Positions 18,174-28,056 are shown, counted from the stretch's first letter. The stretch: DNA of 64,000 nt from Bogoriella caseilytica (GCF_003752405.1 NZ_RKHK01000001.1:2790001-2854000), one strand, 5' to 3'. Notes: generated by a model not told the origin, from the letters alone. Made by a program: numbers and translations.

Positions 18174-19144
18174 CGCCGGGCTCCTGGTGAGTCGGTCGTG
18201 CCGCGGACGATCAGCTGGGAGTCCTGGAGCAATGGCTCAGCGGGTACGTGCTTGCCGGAGACGAGGTCGGTGAGGAGGTTCAGAGCGAGTGCGCCGCCAC
18301 CGGGGATGGACACCCGGACCGAGGTCAGGCCCGGTTCGGCAACGGCGGCGATGTCAAGATCGTCGATTCCGATGATGCTGAGGTCACTGGGGCAGTGGCG
18401 CCCCAGTTGCCGGAGGCCGGCCTGAACACCGAGGGCGACCAGGTCGTTGTAAGCCAGCACAGCGGTCGAACCGCTCGAGGCCACCGAGGCGGCGGCGGCG
18501 AGGCCACCGTTGACCGAGGCGGCCTGATTGCCCACCACGGTCAGCTCGACGTCCCATGCGCGGGCGAGTTCGGTGGCCAGGGACTGCCGTCTGCGTGTGG
18601 ACCATGCGCTGGCCGGGCCGGGGACGAAGGTGAGGCTGCGGTGACCGAGGGCATGCAGGTGCTCGAAGGCTTGACGCATGCCGGTGTCGGCCGACATCAG
18701 CACTGAGGGGCAGAAATCGAGTTCGGCGTTCAGCGCCACCAGAGGAAGGTGACCGATCGCGCTCTCGATGCGCTCCGCCGCGAGCCGGGGTGAGGCCAGG
18801 ATGACGCCGTCGACCTCGGTGCGCAGGCTCTGCAGGACCTCCTCCTCCCGCTCGGGGTGCTCGAAGGTGTTCACCAGCATCATCCGGTGGCGCCCGGACC
18901 ATGCCTGGGACTGCATGGAGGCGATCAGTGACGCGAACACGGGGTTCGCGGCATCTGGGACGACAACGGCGAAGGTCATGCGGCGCTGGCCGGCGGAGCT
19001 GGCGGTGTAGCCAAGATCCGCAGCTGCCCGCTGGACGCGTTCGCGGGTGGGTGCGGCCAGTCGGTCCGGGTCCTTGAAGGCCCGCGATGCGGTTGCCAGG
19101 GACACTCCAGCGGCCTGTGCCACCTCGGTCAGCGTCGTTGCCAT
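18170..19144 (-). CDS. LacI-family transcriptional regulator
   Basis: A 324-residue regulator, first gene of the sugar-acid operon. The N-terminal LacI helix-turn-helix reads LTEVAQAAGVSLATASRAF, followed by the hinge region and a periplasmic-binding-protein-like effector domain (MTFAVVVPDAANPVFASL onward). Its stop overlaps the dehydrogenase start by four bases, so it is cotranscribed and probably autoregulates. The effector is likely a pathway sugar acid, by analogy. Confidence 0.92.
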   Translation of the reverse strand: MATTLTEVAQAAGVSLATASRAFKDPDRLAAPTRERVQRAAADLGYTASSAGQRRMTFAVVVPDAANPVFASLIASMQSQAWSGRHRMMLVNTFEHPEREEEVLQSLRTEVDGVILASPRLAAERIESAIGHLPLVALNAELDFCPSVLMSADTGMRQAFEHLHALGHRSLTFVPGPASAWSTRRRQSLATELARAWDVELTVVGNQAASVNGGLAAAASVASSGSTAVLAYNDLVALGVQAGLRQLGRHCPSDLSIIGIDDLDIAAVAEPGLTSVRVSIPGGGALALNLLTDLVSGKHVPAEPLLQDSQLIVRGTTDSPGARR

Positions 19145-19179
19145 GCGTTCACTCCTGCCTCGTTGCCGGATCTGAGACC

Positions 19180-19217
19180 ACAGTGCAAGCCAGTGAAAAG
19201 ATTGTCAAGCCTTGCAG
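19180..19217 (-). promoter_or_regulatory. Promoter and possible LacI operator of the sugar-acid operon
   Basis: On the minus strand a perfect TTGACA -35 (19208-19203) is followed after 17 bases by CACTGT (19185-19180) as a weak -10, about 36 bp before the lacI start. The -35 lies inside CTGCAAGGCTTGACA, an imperfect dyad of the TGCAAG/CTTGCA type used by LacI regulators. TGAAAA and TTTTCA half-sites flank the region (19193-19227). Confidence 0.45.
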
Positions 19218-19380
19218 AGGTTTTCATCGACGGGGTGAGGAGGGGGAGGCCGGGCGGTGCTGGCGCTGGAAGCCTTGATGGGGCACACTGAGTACTGGTT
19301 TCGCCGTGCACGCGTGTCGTCACTGGTCCACCGAGGTCGTAGGGGAAGACGTACCTCAACCCGGACCAGGAGGAGTCGAC

Positions 19381-19881
19381 ATGTCTGGTGCTTTCACCCG
19401 CGGTGTCATTTTTGTGCACTCCGCACCGCGAGCTCTGTGCACCCACATCGAGTGGGCGGCGGGCACGGTGCTTGATGCGCGCACCTCTTTGGAATGGACG
19501 GCTCAGCCGGCTGCTCCGGGGATGTTCCGCGCCGAGTACTCCTGGGTCGGTCCCATTGGGACGGGCGCACGCCTGGCCTCAGCGCTGCGCGGGTGGACCC
19601 ACCTGCGCTATGAGATCACCGAGGATCCCGCCCCTGGTCACGACGGCGGCCGGTGGTCGCACACTCCGGAACTGGGCATCTTCCACGCGCAGACGGACGC
19701 GCACGGCAACGTGGTGGTTCCAGAGGACCGGATCCGGGCGGCGCTGGAACACGCCGGTGACCCCAGCGAGCTCCGGCGCAGGCTGGACGTGGCGCTCGGG
19801 CAGGCCTGGGACGACGAACTCGAGCCCTTCCGTTACGCGGGAGCGGGCGCTCCGATCCGCTGGCTGCACCGCGTGGGCTGA
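19381..19881 (+). CDS. DUF3145 family protein
   Basis: A 166-residue cytoplasmic protein typical of actinobacteria and of unknown function. It opens SGAFTRGVIFVHSAPRALC and contains RAEYSWVGPIGTGARLASAL and LGIFHAQTDAHGNVVVPEDR, hallmarks of DUF3145. ATG 19381 follows a good AGGAGG site (about 19370). In Streptomyces the same family sits beside fabF, as it does here in convergent orientation. Confidence 0.9.
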   Translation: MSGAFTRGVIFVHSAPRALCTHIEWAAGTVLDARTSLEWTAQPAAPGMFRAEYSWVGPIGTGARLASALRGWTHLRYEITEDPAPGHDGGRWSHTPELGIFHAQTDAHGNVVVPEDRIRAALEHAGDPSELRRRLDVALGQAWDDELEPFRYAGAGAPIRWLHRVG

Positions 19882-19891
19882 GACCTCCGGT

Positions 19892-19923
19892 GTCGGCGCA
19901 GGGTTGGTCCGCCCGGCGCCGAC
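19892..19923. terminator. Bidirectional terminator between DUF3145 gene and fabF
   Basis: GTCGGCGC (19892-19899) and GCGCCGAC (19916-19923) form an 8-bp stem with a 16-base loop in the 48-bp convergent gap. There is no T tract. Confidence 0.5.
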
Positions 19924-19929
19924 CGCCGG

Positions 19930-21162
19930 TCAGACCGAGGCGACGAGGATGGCGGCATTGTGGCCGCCGAAACCGAAGGCGTTGTTCAGCGCCGCCACCT
20001 GTCCGTCACCGAGAGCGCGCGGGGTGTCACGCACCAGATCGATGCTCAGGCCCTCATCGAGCTGCTCCACATTGATGGTCGGCGGGGCTGTCCGCTCGCG
20101 CACCGCGAGGATGGTCAGCAGGCTCTCCAGTGCGCCGGCGCCACCGAGGAGGTGCCCGGTCATCGACTTGGTCGCTGAGACCACGGCCTGCTCGCCGAGG
20201 GTGCGGGAGATGGCGGCGGCCTCGATGCCGTCGCCCAAGGGGGTGGAGGTGGCATGCGCATTGACGTGCGTGACGTCAGAGCCGGACAGGCTCGCATCGT
20301 CCAGCGCGGTGCGCATAGCACGCTCCTGACCGTCGCCGGAGGGGTCGGGAGGGGCGACATCGAAGGAGTCGGCCGACATCCCGATGCCGGCGATCCGTGC
20401 ATGGATCGCCGCGCCACGGGCGGCTGCGAACTCCTCGGACTCCAGCACCACCACGGCGGCGCCCTCGGCCATGACAAAACCATCGCGGCTCACGTCGTAG
20501 GGGCGTGAGGCGCCGGCCGGGTCGTCGTTGCGGGTCGACAGGGCTTGCATCTTGGCGAAGGCGGCCATGGGCAGCGGATGAATAGCGGCCTCGGTGCCCC
20601 CGGTGATGACGACGTCGGCGCGCCCGGAGCGGATCATGTCCACGCCCCAGGCAATCGCCTCGGCGCCGGAGGCGCACGCGGAGACGGGCGCATGTGCGCC
20701 GGCCTTGGCGCCGTAGCGAATCGAGACGTTGGCCGTGGCGGAGTTGGCCATCAGCATGGGGACCGTCAGGGGCATCACGCGGCGCGGGCCCTTCTCGCGC
20801 AGGATGTCCCAGGCGCCCAGGATCGTGTGCACGCCGCCGATCCCGGTGCCGATCACCGAGCCAAGGCGTTCGCCCTCGACCTCCGGTGCGCCGGCGTCGG
20901 CCCAGGCCTCTGCGGCGGCGACCATCGCGTACTGGCCCGAGGGGTCCAGCCGACGGGTTTCCTGGCGGGTGAGGATTCCCTCGACCGAGGCGGTCACCTG
21001 GCCGGCGAAACTCACCGGGATGTCGTACTGCTCGACCCAGTCTGCCTCGATGCGGCGGACTCCGGATTCACCGGCGAGCAGGCGTGTCCACGTAGTGGGC
21101 ACGTCCGCGCCGAGAGGATTGGTGGTACCAAGTCCGGTGACGACGACGTTGCGCTGCGACAT
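19930..21162 (-). CDS. fabF: Beta-ketoacyl-ACP synthase II
   Basis: A 410-residue condensing enzyme that elongates fatty acyl-ACP with malonyl-ACP. The catalytic triad is Cys163 (VSACASGAEA), His303 (VNAHATSTPLGD) and His337 (MTGHLLGGAGA). It ends the fabD-fabH-acpP-fabF operon, the classical actinobacterial type II FAS locus. A gap of 82 bp separates it from acpP. Confidence 0.97.
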   Translation of the reverse strand: MSQRNVVVTGLGTTNPLGADVPTTWTRLLAGESGVRRIEADWVEQYDIPVSFAGQVTASVEGILTRQETRRLDPSGQYAMVAAAEAWADAGAPEVEGERLGSVIGTGIGGVHTILGAWDILREKGPRRVMPLTVPMLMANSATANVSIRYGAKAGAHAPVSACASGAEAIAWGVDMIRSGRADVVITGGTEAAIHPLPMAAFAKMQALSTRNDDPAGASRPYDVSRDGFVMAEGAAVVVLESEEFAAARGAAIHARIAGIGMSADSFDVAPPDPSGDGQERAMRTALDDASLSGSDVTHVNAHATSTPLGDGIEAAAISRTLGEQAVVSATKSMTGHLLGGAGALESLLTILAVRERTAPPTINVEQLDEGLSIDLVRDTPRALGDGQVAALNNAFGFGGHNAAILVASV

Positions 21163-21244
21163 ACGGGTTGCTCCTGGGTCGTGAGGGGTGGGAGCCGGCC
21201 GGTACGCCGTCAGGGCGGGTCCGGCCGGCTCTCCGAAGGCCTGC

Positions 21245-21496
21245 TCAGGCGGCCTGGGCGGTCTTGATGAAGTTGATGGCGTCCTGGACGGTTCCGAGGT
21301 TGGTGGCCTCTTCGTCCGGGATCTTCACGTCGAACTTCTCCTCGGCGAGGGTGGCGATGGTCATCATCGACAGGGAGTCGACGTCGAGGTCATCCGCGAA
21401 GGACTTGTCTGCGGTGACCTGGTCGGCCGGCAGGCCGGTCTCCTCGTTCACGATCTCGGCGAGGCCGGCCAGAATTTCCTGCTCGCTGTGAGCCAT
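21245..21496 (-). CDS. acpP: Acyl carrier protein
   Basis: An 83-residue acidic helical carrier protein. The phosphopantetheine attachment serine is in DVDSLSMM (Ser41). It shuttles acyl chains among FabD, FabH and FabF, whose genes surround it. Confidence 0.97.
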   Translation of the reverse strand: MAHSEQEILAGLAEIVNEETGLPADQVTADKSFADDLDVDSLSMMTIATLAEEKFDVKIPDEEATNLGTVQDAINFIKTAQAA

Positions 21497-21590
21497 GGGG
21501 TTCTCCGTTCAAATGGGGTTGGGTACGGGGTCAGTCTGGTCGATGTGGCGGCATTGCTGGGGGAGGTTCCGCCCGGCAGGGCGGCGGCCA

Positions 21591-22607
21591 CTAGGGCAGG
21601 ACCACCACCTGGGCTGCGTAGGCCAGTCCGGCGCCGAAGCCGATCTGGAGTGCAATGTCGCCACTCCTGGCCTGGCCTTCACGCAGGAGCCGCTCCGTGG
21701 CCAGCGGAATCGAGGCTGCCGAGGTGTTGCCGGTGTCGGCGATATCACGCCCCACCACCACGTCCTCGCGCAGCTCGAGCATCTTCACCATCTGATCGAT
21801 GATGCGCATGTTGGCCTGGTGCGGCACGAAGACGTCGATGTCAGCGGGCTCCAGGCCCGCTGCGGCGATCGCCTCCTGAGCCACGGACGTCATGGTGAAC
21901 ACGGCCCACTTGAACACCGAGGGCCCTTCCTGGCGGAGTGTGGGCCAGGGGAGCTCGCGCACCGGGGTGGCTGCTCCGGTCCGGAAGTCCAGCCAGGAGT
22001 TGGTCTGCTTGATCAAGGTGGCGCCCGAGCCGTCCGAGCCCCACACCGTGCGGGCGATCCCGGGCGTCTGCGAGGGGCCGACCACGGCGGCGCCGGCACC
22101 ATCGCCGAGGAGGAAGGAGATCGAGCGGTCAGTGGGGTCGAGGAAGTCCGACATCTTCTCCACGCCCACGACGAGCACATACTCGGCGGTGCCGGCGCGC
22201 ACGAGAGCGTCGGCCTGGGCAATGCCGTAGGCGTAGCCGGCGCAGGCCGCAGAGATGTCGTAGGCCGGTGCTGGGGTGGCACCGATACGATCGGCGAGCA
22301 CCGCGGCGAGCGAGGGGGTCTGCTCGAACCAGGTCACGGTCGCCACGATGACGGCACCCAGATCACTGGCCTGGATCCCGGCGGCCCGCAGTGCCTCCTC
22401 GGCAGCGCCCGCCGCGAGGTCGGCCACGGTGGTGTCTTCCGCCGCGCGACGGCGGGTCTCGATGCCGGTGCGCTGGCGGATCCACTCATCCGAGGAGTCG
22501 ATGGGTCCGACGATGTCGTCGTTGGGGACGATGTTCTCGCCTCGCACGCCGCCGACACCCAGGATGCGGGAGTGGCGAACGGGCTGGCTGGCGCGCAGCT
22601 CCTTCAC
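21591..22607 (-). CDS. fabH: Beta-ketoacyl-ACP synthase III
   Basis: A 338-residue enzyme that starts fatty acid synthesis by condensing an acyl-CoA primer with malonyl-ACP. The catalytic residues are Cys122 (ISAACAGYAYG), His263 (FVPHQANMRI) and Asn294 (GNTSAAS). The GTG start overlaps the fabD stop by four bases (GTGA). Actinobacterial FabH usually prefers branched primers; that preference cannot be read here. Confidence 0.96.
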   Translation of the reverse strand: MKELRASQPVRHSRILGVGGVRGENIVPNDDIVGPIDSSDEWIRQRTGIETRRRAAEDTTVADLAAGAAEEALRAAGIQASDLGAVIVATVTWFEQTPSLAAVLADRIGATPAPAYDISAACAGYAYGIAQADALVRAGTAEYVLVVGVEKMSDFLDPTDRSISFLLGDGAGAAVVGPSQTPGIARTVWGSDGSGATLIKQTNSWLDFRTGAATPVRELPWPTLRQEGPSVFKWAVFTMTSVAQEAIAAAGLEPADIDVFVPHQANMRIIDQMVKMLELREDVVVGRDIADTGNTSAASIPLATERLLREGQARSGDIALQIGFGAGLAYAAQVVVLP

Positions 22608-23560
22608 GAGGCAGCTCCGTGCTGGGCGATCAGCTCACGGGCCGCAGGGAGATCATCCGGGCTCTTCAGGGCAAGAGTGTCCACACCCTTGAGAGTACGG
22701 CGCGCCAGCCCGGTCAGGACGCCCGCGGGCGCGAGTTCGATCACGCCGGTCACTCCCAGCGCCAGGAGCTGCTCACAACACAGATCCCAGCGCACGGGGT
22801 TGGCCACCTGGGTCACCAGTCGCTCCAGGGCGTCCTGGCCGCCGGCGACCACAGCGCCGTCACGGTTGGAGAGCAGGCGGGCGCCCTGGTGGGGCTCGGC
22901 GGGCTCCAGCGTGCTGGCGAGGGCGCGCACACGTTCGACGGCCGGCGCCATGTGCTCGGTGTGGAAGGCGCCGGCCACCTGCAGAGCGATGACCCGGGCG
23001 CGCAACTCGGGCAGGGCCGGGTCGGCCGCGAGGGCATCGAGCTGTTCGGTGGTGCCGGCAGCCACGATCTGCCCACCGCCGTTGACGTTGGCCGGGGTGA
23101 GACCGTGGCGTTCCAATGCGGCGTGGACGCCCTCGGGCGTTCCGCCCACGATGGCGGCCATGCCGGTTTCGCGTTGGGCGGCGGCCTCGGCCATGGCCCG
23201 GCCACGCTCGGCGACCAGGGCCAGCGCTGCGTCCTCGCTGAGCACTCCGGCCAGCGCGGTGGCCGCGATCTCACCCACGGAGTGACCCGCGTAGGCGGTG
23301 CCCGGTGCGAGGGTGGTGGCGGCCGCTCCGGAACCGAGCAGGGCCTGCGCGCTCAGCAGCGAGGCCGCCACGATGAGTGGCTGCGCCACGGCGGTATCGC
23401 GGATGGTCTCGGCGTCGGCGGTGGTCCCGAGTGCGTGGAGGTCGAGCTCCGCAGTGGCCGAGAAGCGGTCGATGGCGCTGCCGGCGCCGGGGAGTTCGAG
23501 CCACGGCTCGAGCATGCCGGGGGCCTGTGCGCCCTGGCCGGGGGAGAGGATGGCTAGCAC
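22604..23560 (-). CDS. fabD: Malonyl-CoA:ACP transacylase
   Basis: A 318-residue transacylase that loads malonyl onto ACP. It opens LAILSPGQGAQ, has the nucleophile Ser94 in AGHSVGE and the catalytic His200 in GAFHTEH. The GTG at 23560 is taken as start because the family N-terminus begins there; the frame is open far upstream into the regulator gene in another frame. It is the first gene of the fab operon and is preceded by a palindromic operator at 23629-23645. Confidence 0.95.
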   Translation of the reverse strand: MLAILSPGQGAQAPGMLEPWLELPGAGSAIDRFSATAELDLHALGTTADAETIRDTAVAQPLIVAASLLSAQALLGSGAAATTLAPGTAYAGHSVGEIAATALAGVLSEDAALALVAERGRAMAEAAAQRETGMAAIVGGTPEGVHAALERHGLTPANVNGGGQIVAAGTTEQLDALAADPALPELRARVIALQVAGAFHTEHMAPAVERVRALASTLEPAEPHQGARLLSNRDGAVVAGGQDALERLVTQVANPVRWDLCCEQLLALGVTGVIELAPAGVLTGLARRTLKGVDTLALKSPDDLPAARELIAQHGAAS

Positions 23561-23628
23561 TGTTCCACTCTGCCGCCTCGGGCCGGTCCGCGACGGGCCA
23601 CGACGCCCACGACGTTGCCTCGGGCGAC

Positions 23629-23645
23629 TTGTAGGGGGTCTACAA
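23629..23645. promoter_or_regulatory. Candidate FasR operator upstream of fabD
   Basis: TTGTAG-GGGGT-CTACAA is a perfect 6-bp inverted repeat, about 70 bp upstream of the fabD start in the 118-bp gap after fasR. A second copy, 15 of 17 bases identical in inverted orientation, sits in front of fasR (24897-24913). The pairing of two sites at the regulator and its likely target is the evidence. Confidence 0.65.
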
Positions 23646-23678
23646 AGATGTGACCTACGGCGCGTGGGGCGGCTCGTG

Positions 23679-24875
23679 TCAGTCCGCGAGGACGGCGTCG
23701 GCCAGGCGCCCGATGGCCAGCGCGGTTTGCAGGACAAAACCCTCGCGTGCGTCTGTCGGGTCCCAACCGACCAGCTGGCCGATGCGCCGCAATCGGTAGC
23801 GCACGGTGTTGGGGTGAACGTACAGAGCCCGCGCCGCGCCCTCGAGCGAGCGGCCCTGGCCGAGGTACTCGTCGAGGGTTTCCACCAGCGGCCCGCCGGC
23901 GGCGAGCAGCGGTTGGTAGAGCTCCTCCACGAGGGAGCGGCGGGCCAAGGGATCTCCGGCGAGGGCTCGTTCTGGCAGGAGGTCGCCGGCGTCCACCGGG
24001 CGCGGCGCGGTGGGCCAGGCAGCGACGGCGGCGATGCCTGCCAGCGCTGCGCGGGCCGAGCGCGCTGCCTCGCTGATCTGCCCGGCGTCGGGGCCGAAGA
24101 CCACTGGCCCCGCGCCCAGGCGGGGCAGGATCGAATCACGGGCAGCTTGGCGGAGATCGCCTTCACCACCGAGCACGATGACCACGCGCTCACCCTGGAT
24201 GCCCACCAGTGCGTCCTCGGCGGCGCGGCGGCAGGCGCGGCGCAGTTCGGCGGTGTGGCGTTCGTTCATGTCGGGCGGTGCCTCGCCCACCAGCACGAGG
24301 GTGCGACCGCGATCCGACCATCCCAGGGCCGCTACGCGCGAACGCAACGTGTCGTCGCCGCCGCGGATGAGGGAGTCCACTACCAGTGCTTCGAGCCGCG
24401 CATCCCAGGCGCCACGGGCCTCAGCCGCACGGGCGTAGACCTCTGCGGCGGAAAAGGCCACTTCGCGGGAGTACACCAGCACGGCTTCGCGCAGTTCGGA
24501 GCGGTGGTCCGGCTCGGCAAGTGAGACGGCGTGGTCCTCGACGACGGCGACCACGATCCGTACCAGCTGCAAGGTGTGCTGCAAGGAGATCGAGCGGGTC
24601 AGCTCCGGTGGCGCGGCACGGAAGATGTCCTGGGCGTTGTAGGAGCCCACCTCGGGATCCTCGTACCACGTGATGAAGGCGGCGATACCTGCCTGGGCGA
24701 CCAGACCGATCCAGGAGCGGTCCTCTGCGGCGAGCGAGCGATACCAGTCGAGCTCGCCGTCGAGTCGCCGCATCGCCTCGGAGGTGAGCAGATCGGTTCC
24801 TGAGCGCAGCCGGCGGACGACGGCCCTGCTGCCGGCGGCAGGCCGGTGAGGGCGTGAGGACGGTGTGGCAGGCAC
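23679..24875 (-). CDS. fasR: FasR-type activator of fatty acid synthesis (PucR/CdaR C-terminal HTH)
   Basis: A 398-residue regulator. The C-terminal helix-turn-helix ARALYVHPNTVRYRLRRIG is the PucR/CdaR type. The N-terminal and central parts match the layout of FasR, which activates the fabD operon in Streptomyces and lies directly upstream of it, as here. The GTG start follows TAGGAT (24887-24882) by six bases, implying a leaderless mRNA. A near-copy of the fabD operator covers its -35 region, suggesting autoregulation. The name is based on synteny and domain content. Confidence 0.85.
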   Translation of the reverse strand: MPATPSSRPHRPAAGSRAVVRRLRSGTDLLTSEAMRRLDGELDWYRSLAAEDRSWIGLVAQAGIAAFITWYEDPEVGSYNAQDIFRAAPPELTRSISLQHTLQLVRIVVAVVEDHAVSLAEPDHRSELREAVLVYSREVAFSAAEVYARAAEARGAWDARLEALVVDSLIRGGDDTLRSRVAALGWSDRGRTLVLVGEAPPDMNERHTAELRRACRRAAEDALVGIQGERVVIVLGGEGDLRQAARDSILPRLGAGPVVFGPDAGQISEAARSARAALAGIAAVAAWPTAPRPVDAGDLLPERALAGDPLARRSLVEELYQPLLAAGGPLVETLDEYLGQGRSLEGAARALYVHPNTVRYRLRRIGQLVGWDPTDAREGFVLQTALAIGRLADAVLAD

Positions 24876-24881
24876 ACGGCG

Positions 24882-24913
24882 ATCCTACGGGAGGCCTTGT
24901 AGAACCCCGACAA
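24882..24913 (-). promoter_or_regulatory. fasR promoter with second FasR-like operator
   Basis: On the minus strand TTGTCGGGGTTCTACAA (24913-24897) differs at two of 17 positions from the fabD operator. It overlaps the expected -35 region. TAGGAT (24887-24882) is the -10, six bases before the GTG. Confidence 0.6.
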
Positions 24914-24917
24914 GCTG

Positions 24918-24962
24918 ACGGCGGGGCCGGCCCCGGGATCATCCGGGAGTCGGCCCCGCCGT
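24918..24962 (-). terminator. Terminator after aceE
   Basis: A 12-bp stem, ACGGCGGGGCCG (24918-24929) with CGGCCCCGCCGT (24951-24962), encloses a 21-base loop that itself contains CCCGG/CCGGG. It lies between the aceE stop and the fasR promoter. Confidence 0.75.
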
Positions 24963-24985
24963 GACGTCAGCGTGGTGTGACCGGC

Positions 24986-27757
24986 TCAGGCGTCGCCGCC
25001 GGAGGTGCCGGACTCCCCGGCGTGGATGTTGAACAGGTCGTACTTCTCGATGGCCTGCTGCACCACAGACGGATCGACGGTGCCCTGCTCGGCCAGGGCC
25101 TGCAGAGCCTTGACCGCCATGGAGTGGGCGTCGATGAGCAGCTGGCGCCGGGCCGCCGGGCGGGTGTCGGAGTAGCCGAAACCGTCCGCGCCAAGTGTGT
25201 AGTACGGGCCGGGGACCCACCGGCGGATGGAGTCCTGGACCTGGTGCTCGTAGTCCGAGGTGGCCACATAGGGACCGCCGGCATCGCGCAGCTTCTCGCT
25301 CAGATAGGCCTCGCGGCGCTCTTCGCCCGGCTTGGTGAAGTTGTGCTCGTCGGCGGCCAGGCCGTCGCGGCGCAGCTCGTACCAGGAGGTCACCGACCAG
25401 ACCCCGGCGCGCACGCCCCAGTCCTTGGCCAGCAACTCGCGGGCATGGAGCGCCCACGGCACACCCACGCCTGAGGCGAGCAGCTGGACCCAGGGGGCTT
25501 CGCCCTCGACCGAGGCGTCCTCAGGTGAGGCGACGCGGTGGATGCCTTTGAGGATGCCCTCGACGTCGACGTCCTCCGGCTCGGCGGGCTGGACCATGGG
25601 CTCGTTGTAGACCGTCAGGTAGTACATGACGTCCTGGTCGCGGCCACCGGCCTCGTCCTCGGAGCCGTACATGCGCTTCAGACCATCGCGCATGATGTGG
25701 CGGATCTCGTAGGCGTAGGCGGGGTCGTAGTGGACCATCGCCGGGTTGGTCGAGGCCAGCACGGGGGAGTGCCCGTCCATGTGCTGGGTGCCCTCACCGG
25801 CCAGTGTCGTCTTGCCGGCGGTGGCGCCGATGATGAAGCCGCGGGCCAGCTGGTCGGCGGCGGCCCAGAACTGGTCGCCGGTGCGCTGGAAGCCGAACAT
25901 CGAGTAGAAGATGTAGACCGGGATCATCGGTTCGCCGTGCACGGCGTGCGAGGTGCCCAGGGACTGCATGGCCGCCGCGGAACCGGCCTCATTGATGCCG
26001 GTGTGCAGGATCTGGCCCTGCTCGGACTCCTTGTAGGAGAGCATCAGGTCCTGGTCCACCGAGGTGTAGTTCTGCCCGTGGACGTTGAAGATCTTCGCCG
26101 TGGGGAAGATGGCGTCCAGGCCGAAGGTGCGTGCCTCGTCGGGGATGATCGGCACGATGCGCCGCCCGATCGAGTCCTCCTTCATCAGCTCCTTGAGCAG
26201 GCGCACGAAGGCCATCGTGGTGGCCACCTCGGCCTTACCGGAGCCCTTCTTCAGGATCTCGAAGGGCTTGTCGTCCGGCATCGGCAGCGGCTTCTTCTCC
26301 GTGAGGCGCTTGGGCAGGAAGCCTCCCAGGGCCTTGCGGCGCTCGAGCATGTACTGCAGCCGCTCGTCGGACTCATCGGGCCGGTAGTACGGGGCGTTGA
26401 AGGGGTCCTCGAGCTGCTCGTCCGAGATCGGGATGTGCAGCGCATCACGCAGGTGCTTCAGATCGGTGGTCTTCAGCTTCTTCATCTGGTGAGTGGCGTT
26501 GCGGCCCGCGAAGGAGGGGCCGAGGCCGTAGCCCTTGACCGTGTGCGCCAGGATCACCGTGGGCTGCCCGGTGTGCTCCGTGGCGGCCTTGTAGGCGGCG
26601 TAGATCTTGCGGTAGTCGTGGCCGCCGCGCTTGAGCGACCAGATGTCGTCATCGCTCATGTTCTTCACGAGCTCCTTGGTGCGCGGATCGCGCCCGAAGA
26701 AGTGCTCGCGGATGTAGGCGCCGTCGTTGGCCCGGTAGGTCTGGAAGTCGCCGTCGGGGATGGTATTCATCAAGTTCACCAGCGCGCGGTCCTTATCGGC
26801 GTTGAGCAGGGTGTCCCACTCGCGGCCCCAGACCACCTTGATGACGTTCCAGCCGGCGCCACGGAATTGCGACTCGAGCTCGTTGATGATCTTGCCGTTG
26901 CCGCGGACCGGGCCGTCGAGGCGCTGGAGGTTGCAGTTGACCACGAAGGTCAGGTTGTCCAGGTTCTGCCAGGCGGCCTGCTGGAGCATGCCGCGAGATT
27001 CGGGCTCGTCCATCTCGCCGTCGCCCAGGTAGGCCCAGACGTGCTGGTCGGAGGTGTCCTTGATGCCGCGGCCGTGCAGGTACTTGTTGACCCAGGCCTG
27101 GTAGATGGCCTGTGCCGGGCCGAGACCCATGGAGACCGTGGGGTACTCCCAGAAGTCCGGCATACGGCGCGGGTGTGGGTAGGAGGGCAGTCCGCGCCCG
27201 TCTTCAGGGTGGGAGTACTCCTGGCGGAAGCCGTCGAGGTCGCGCTCGGTGAGGCGGCCCTCGAGGAAGGCGCGGGCGTAGTTGCCGGGGGAGGCGTGAC
27301 CCTGGAAGAAGACGTGGTCGCCGCCGCCGGGGTGGGACTTCCCGCGGAAGAAGTGGTTGAAACCGACTTCGTAGAGCGTCGCCAGCGAGGCGTAGGAGGA
27401 GATGTGTCCGCCCACCCCCACTCCCGGGCGCTGAGCGCGGGTGACCATGACGGCGGCATTCCAGCGGATCCAGCCACGGTAGGTGCGTTCCACGGTCTCG
27501 TCGCCGGGGAAGTAGGGCTCCTCGTGGACGCCGATGGTGTTCACGTACGGCGTGACCAGCGGGTTGGGGATGCTTAGTGAGCGCTCACGCGCCCGGTGCA
27601 GCAGGTTGAGCAGGATGTAGCGTGCCCGCGGCCCGCCACGCTCATCGATCAGGCCGTCGAGGGACTCGAGCCACTCTGCGGTCTCTTCCGCGTCGATGTC
27701 CTTGACTTGGCTGAGGAGTCCGTTAATCAGGGGCGAGGACTCGTCTCGTGAACTCAC
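24986..27757 (-). CDS. aceE: Pyruvate dehydrogenase E1 component, homodimeric
   Basis: A 923-residue thiamine-diphosphate enzyme that decarboxylates pyruvate and acetylates the E2 lipoyl domains. The cofactor motif begins [12 protein letters not shown] and ends near [11 protein letters not shown], and the protein has the full length of the single-chain AceE type used by actinobacteria. The GTG start is preceded by AGAGGGAA. Its position between FAS genes and the DUF3052 gene is conserved in related genomes and links acetyl-CoA supply with lipid synthesis. Confidence 0.97.
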   Translation of the reverse strand: MSSRDESSPLINGLLSQVKDIDAEETAEWLESLDGLIDERGGPRARYILLNLLHRARERSLSIPNPLVTPYVNTIGVHEEPYFPGDETVERTYRGWIRWNAAVMVTRAQRPGVGVGGHISSYASLATLYEVGFNHFFRGKSHPGGGDHVFFQGHASPGNYARAFLEGRLTERDLDGFRQEYSHPEDGRGLPSYPHPRRMPDFWEYPTVSMGLGPAQAIYQAWVNKYLHGRGIKDTSDQHVWAYLGDGEMDEPESRGMLQQAAWQNLDNLTFVVNCNLQRLDGPVRGNGKIINELESQFRGAGWNVIKVVWGREWDTLLNADKDRALVNLMNTIPDGDFQTYRANDGAYIREHFFGRDPRTKELVKNMSDDDIWSLKRGGHDYRKIYAAYKAATEHTGQPTVILAHTVKGYGLGPSFAGRNATHQMKKLKTTDLKHLRDALHIPISDEQLEDPFNAPYYRPDESDERLQYMLERRKALGGFLPKRLTEKKPLPMPDDKPFEILKKGSGKAEVATTMAFVRLLKELMKEDSIGRRIVPIIPDEARTFGLDAIFPTAKIFNVHGQNYTSVDQDLMLSYKESEQGQILHTGINEAGSAAAMQSLGTSHAVHGEPMIPVYIFYSMFGFQRTGDQFWAAADQLARGFIIGATAGKTTLAGEGTQHMDGHSPVLASTNPAMVHYDPAYAYEIRHIMRDGLKRMYGSEDEAGGRDQDVMYYLTVYNEPMVQPAEPEDVDVEGILKGIHRVASPEDASVEGEAPWVQLLASGVGVPWALHARELLAKDWGVRAGVWSVTSWYELRRDGLAADEHNFTKPGEERREAYLSEKLRDAGGPYVATSDYEHQVQDSIRRWVPGPYYTLGADGFGYSDTRPAARRQLLIDAHSMAVKALQALAEQGTVDPSVVQQAIEKYDLFNIHAGESGTSGGDA

Positions 27758-28056
27758 GCGTTCCCTCTTCTCACATCTGGCGTCGGCGGCGACGTGCGCA
27801 CCATCAAGTTACCTCCGCCGATCCTCGAGCAAACTCGCTGAACGACGGCGCACCTTCAAGGTAGTGCCATTCTCTCGGCAAGAGCGTCCCCAGCCCAGCC
27901 AGAAGGGCCATGGACCGTGTGAGAACAGCCACCGGTCGGGCGAGGCGCGGGCAGAAGGGATCGAATCGAGCCGCAAATGTGGGATCCAGAGCCGCTCGCC
28001 AGTACCGTGTGGGGGTGAACACTACGAGCCGTCAGGCCGCAGCAGAAGGGAAGCAC

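Noticed and set aside
25538-27577. 679-codon open frame antisense to aceE
   Set aside because: It lies opposite a clear AceE and shows the Val/Gly/His/Asp-rich composition typical of the reverse strand of GC-rich genes.
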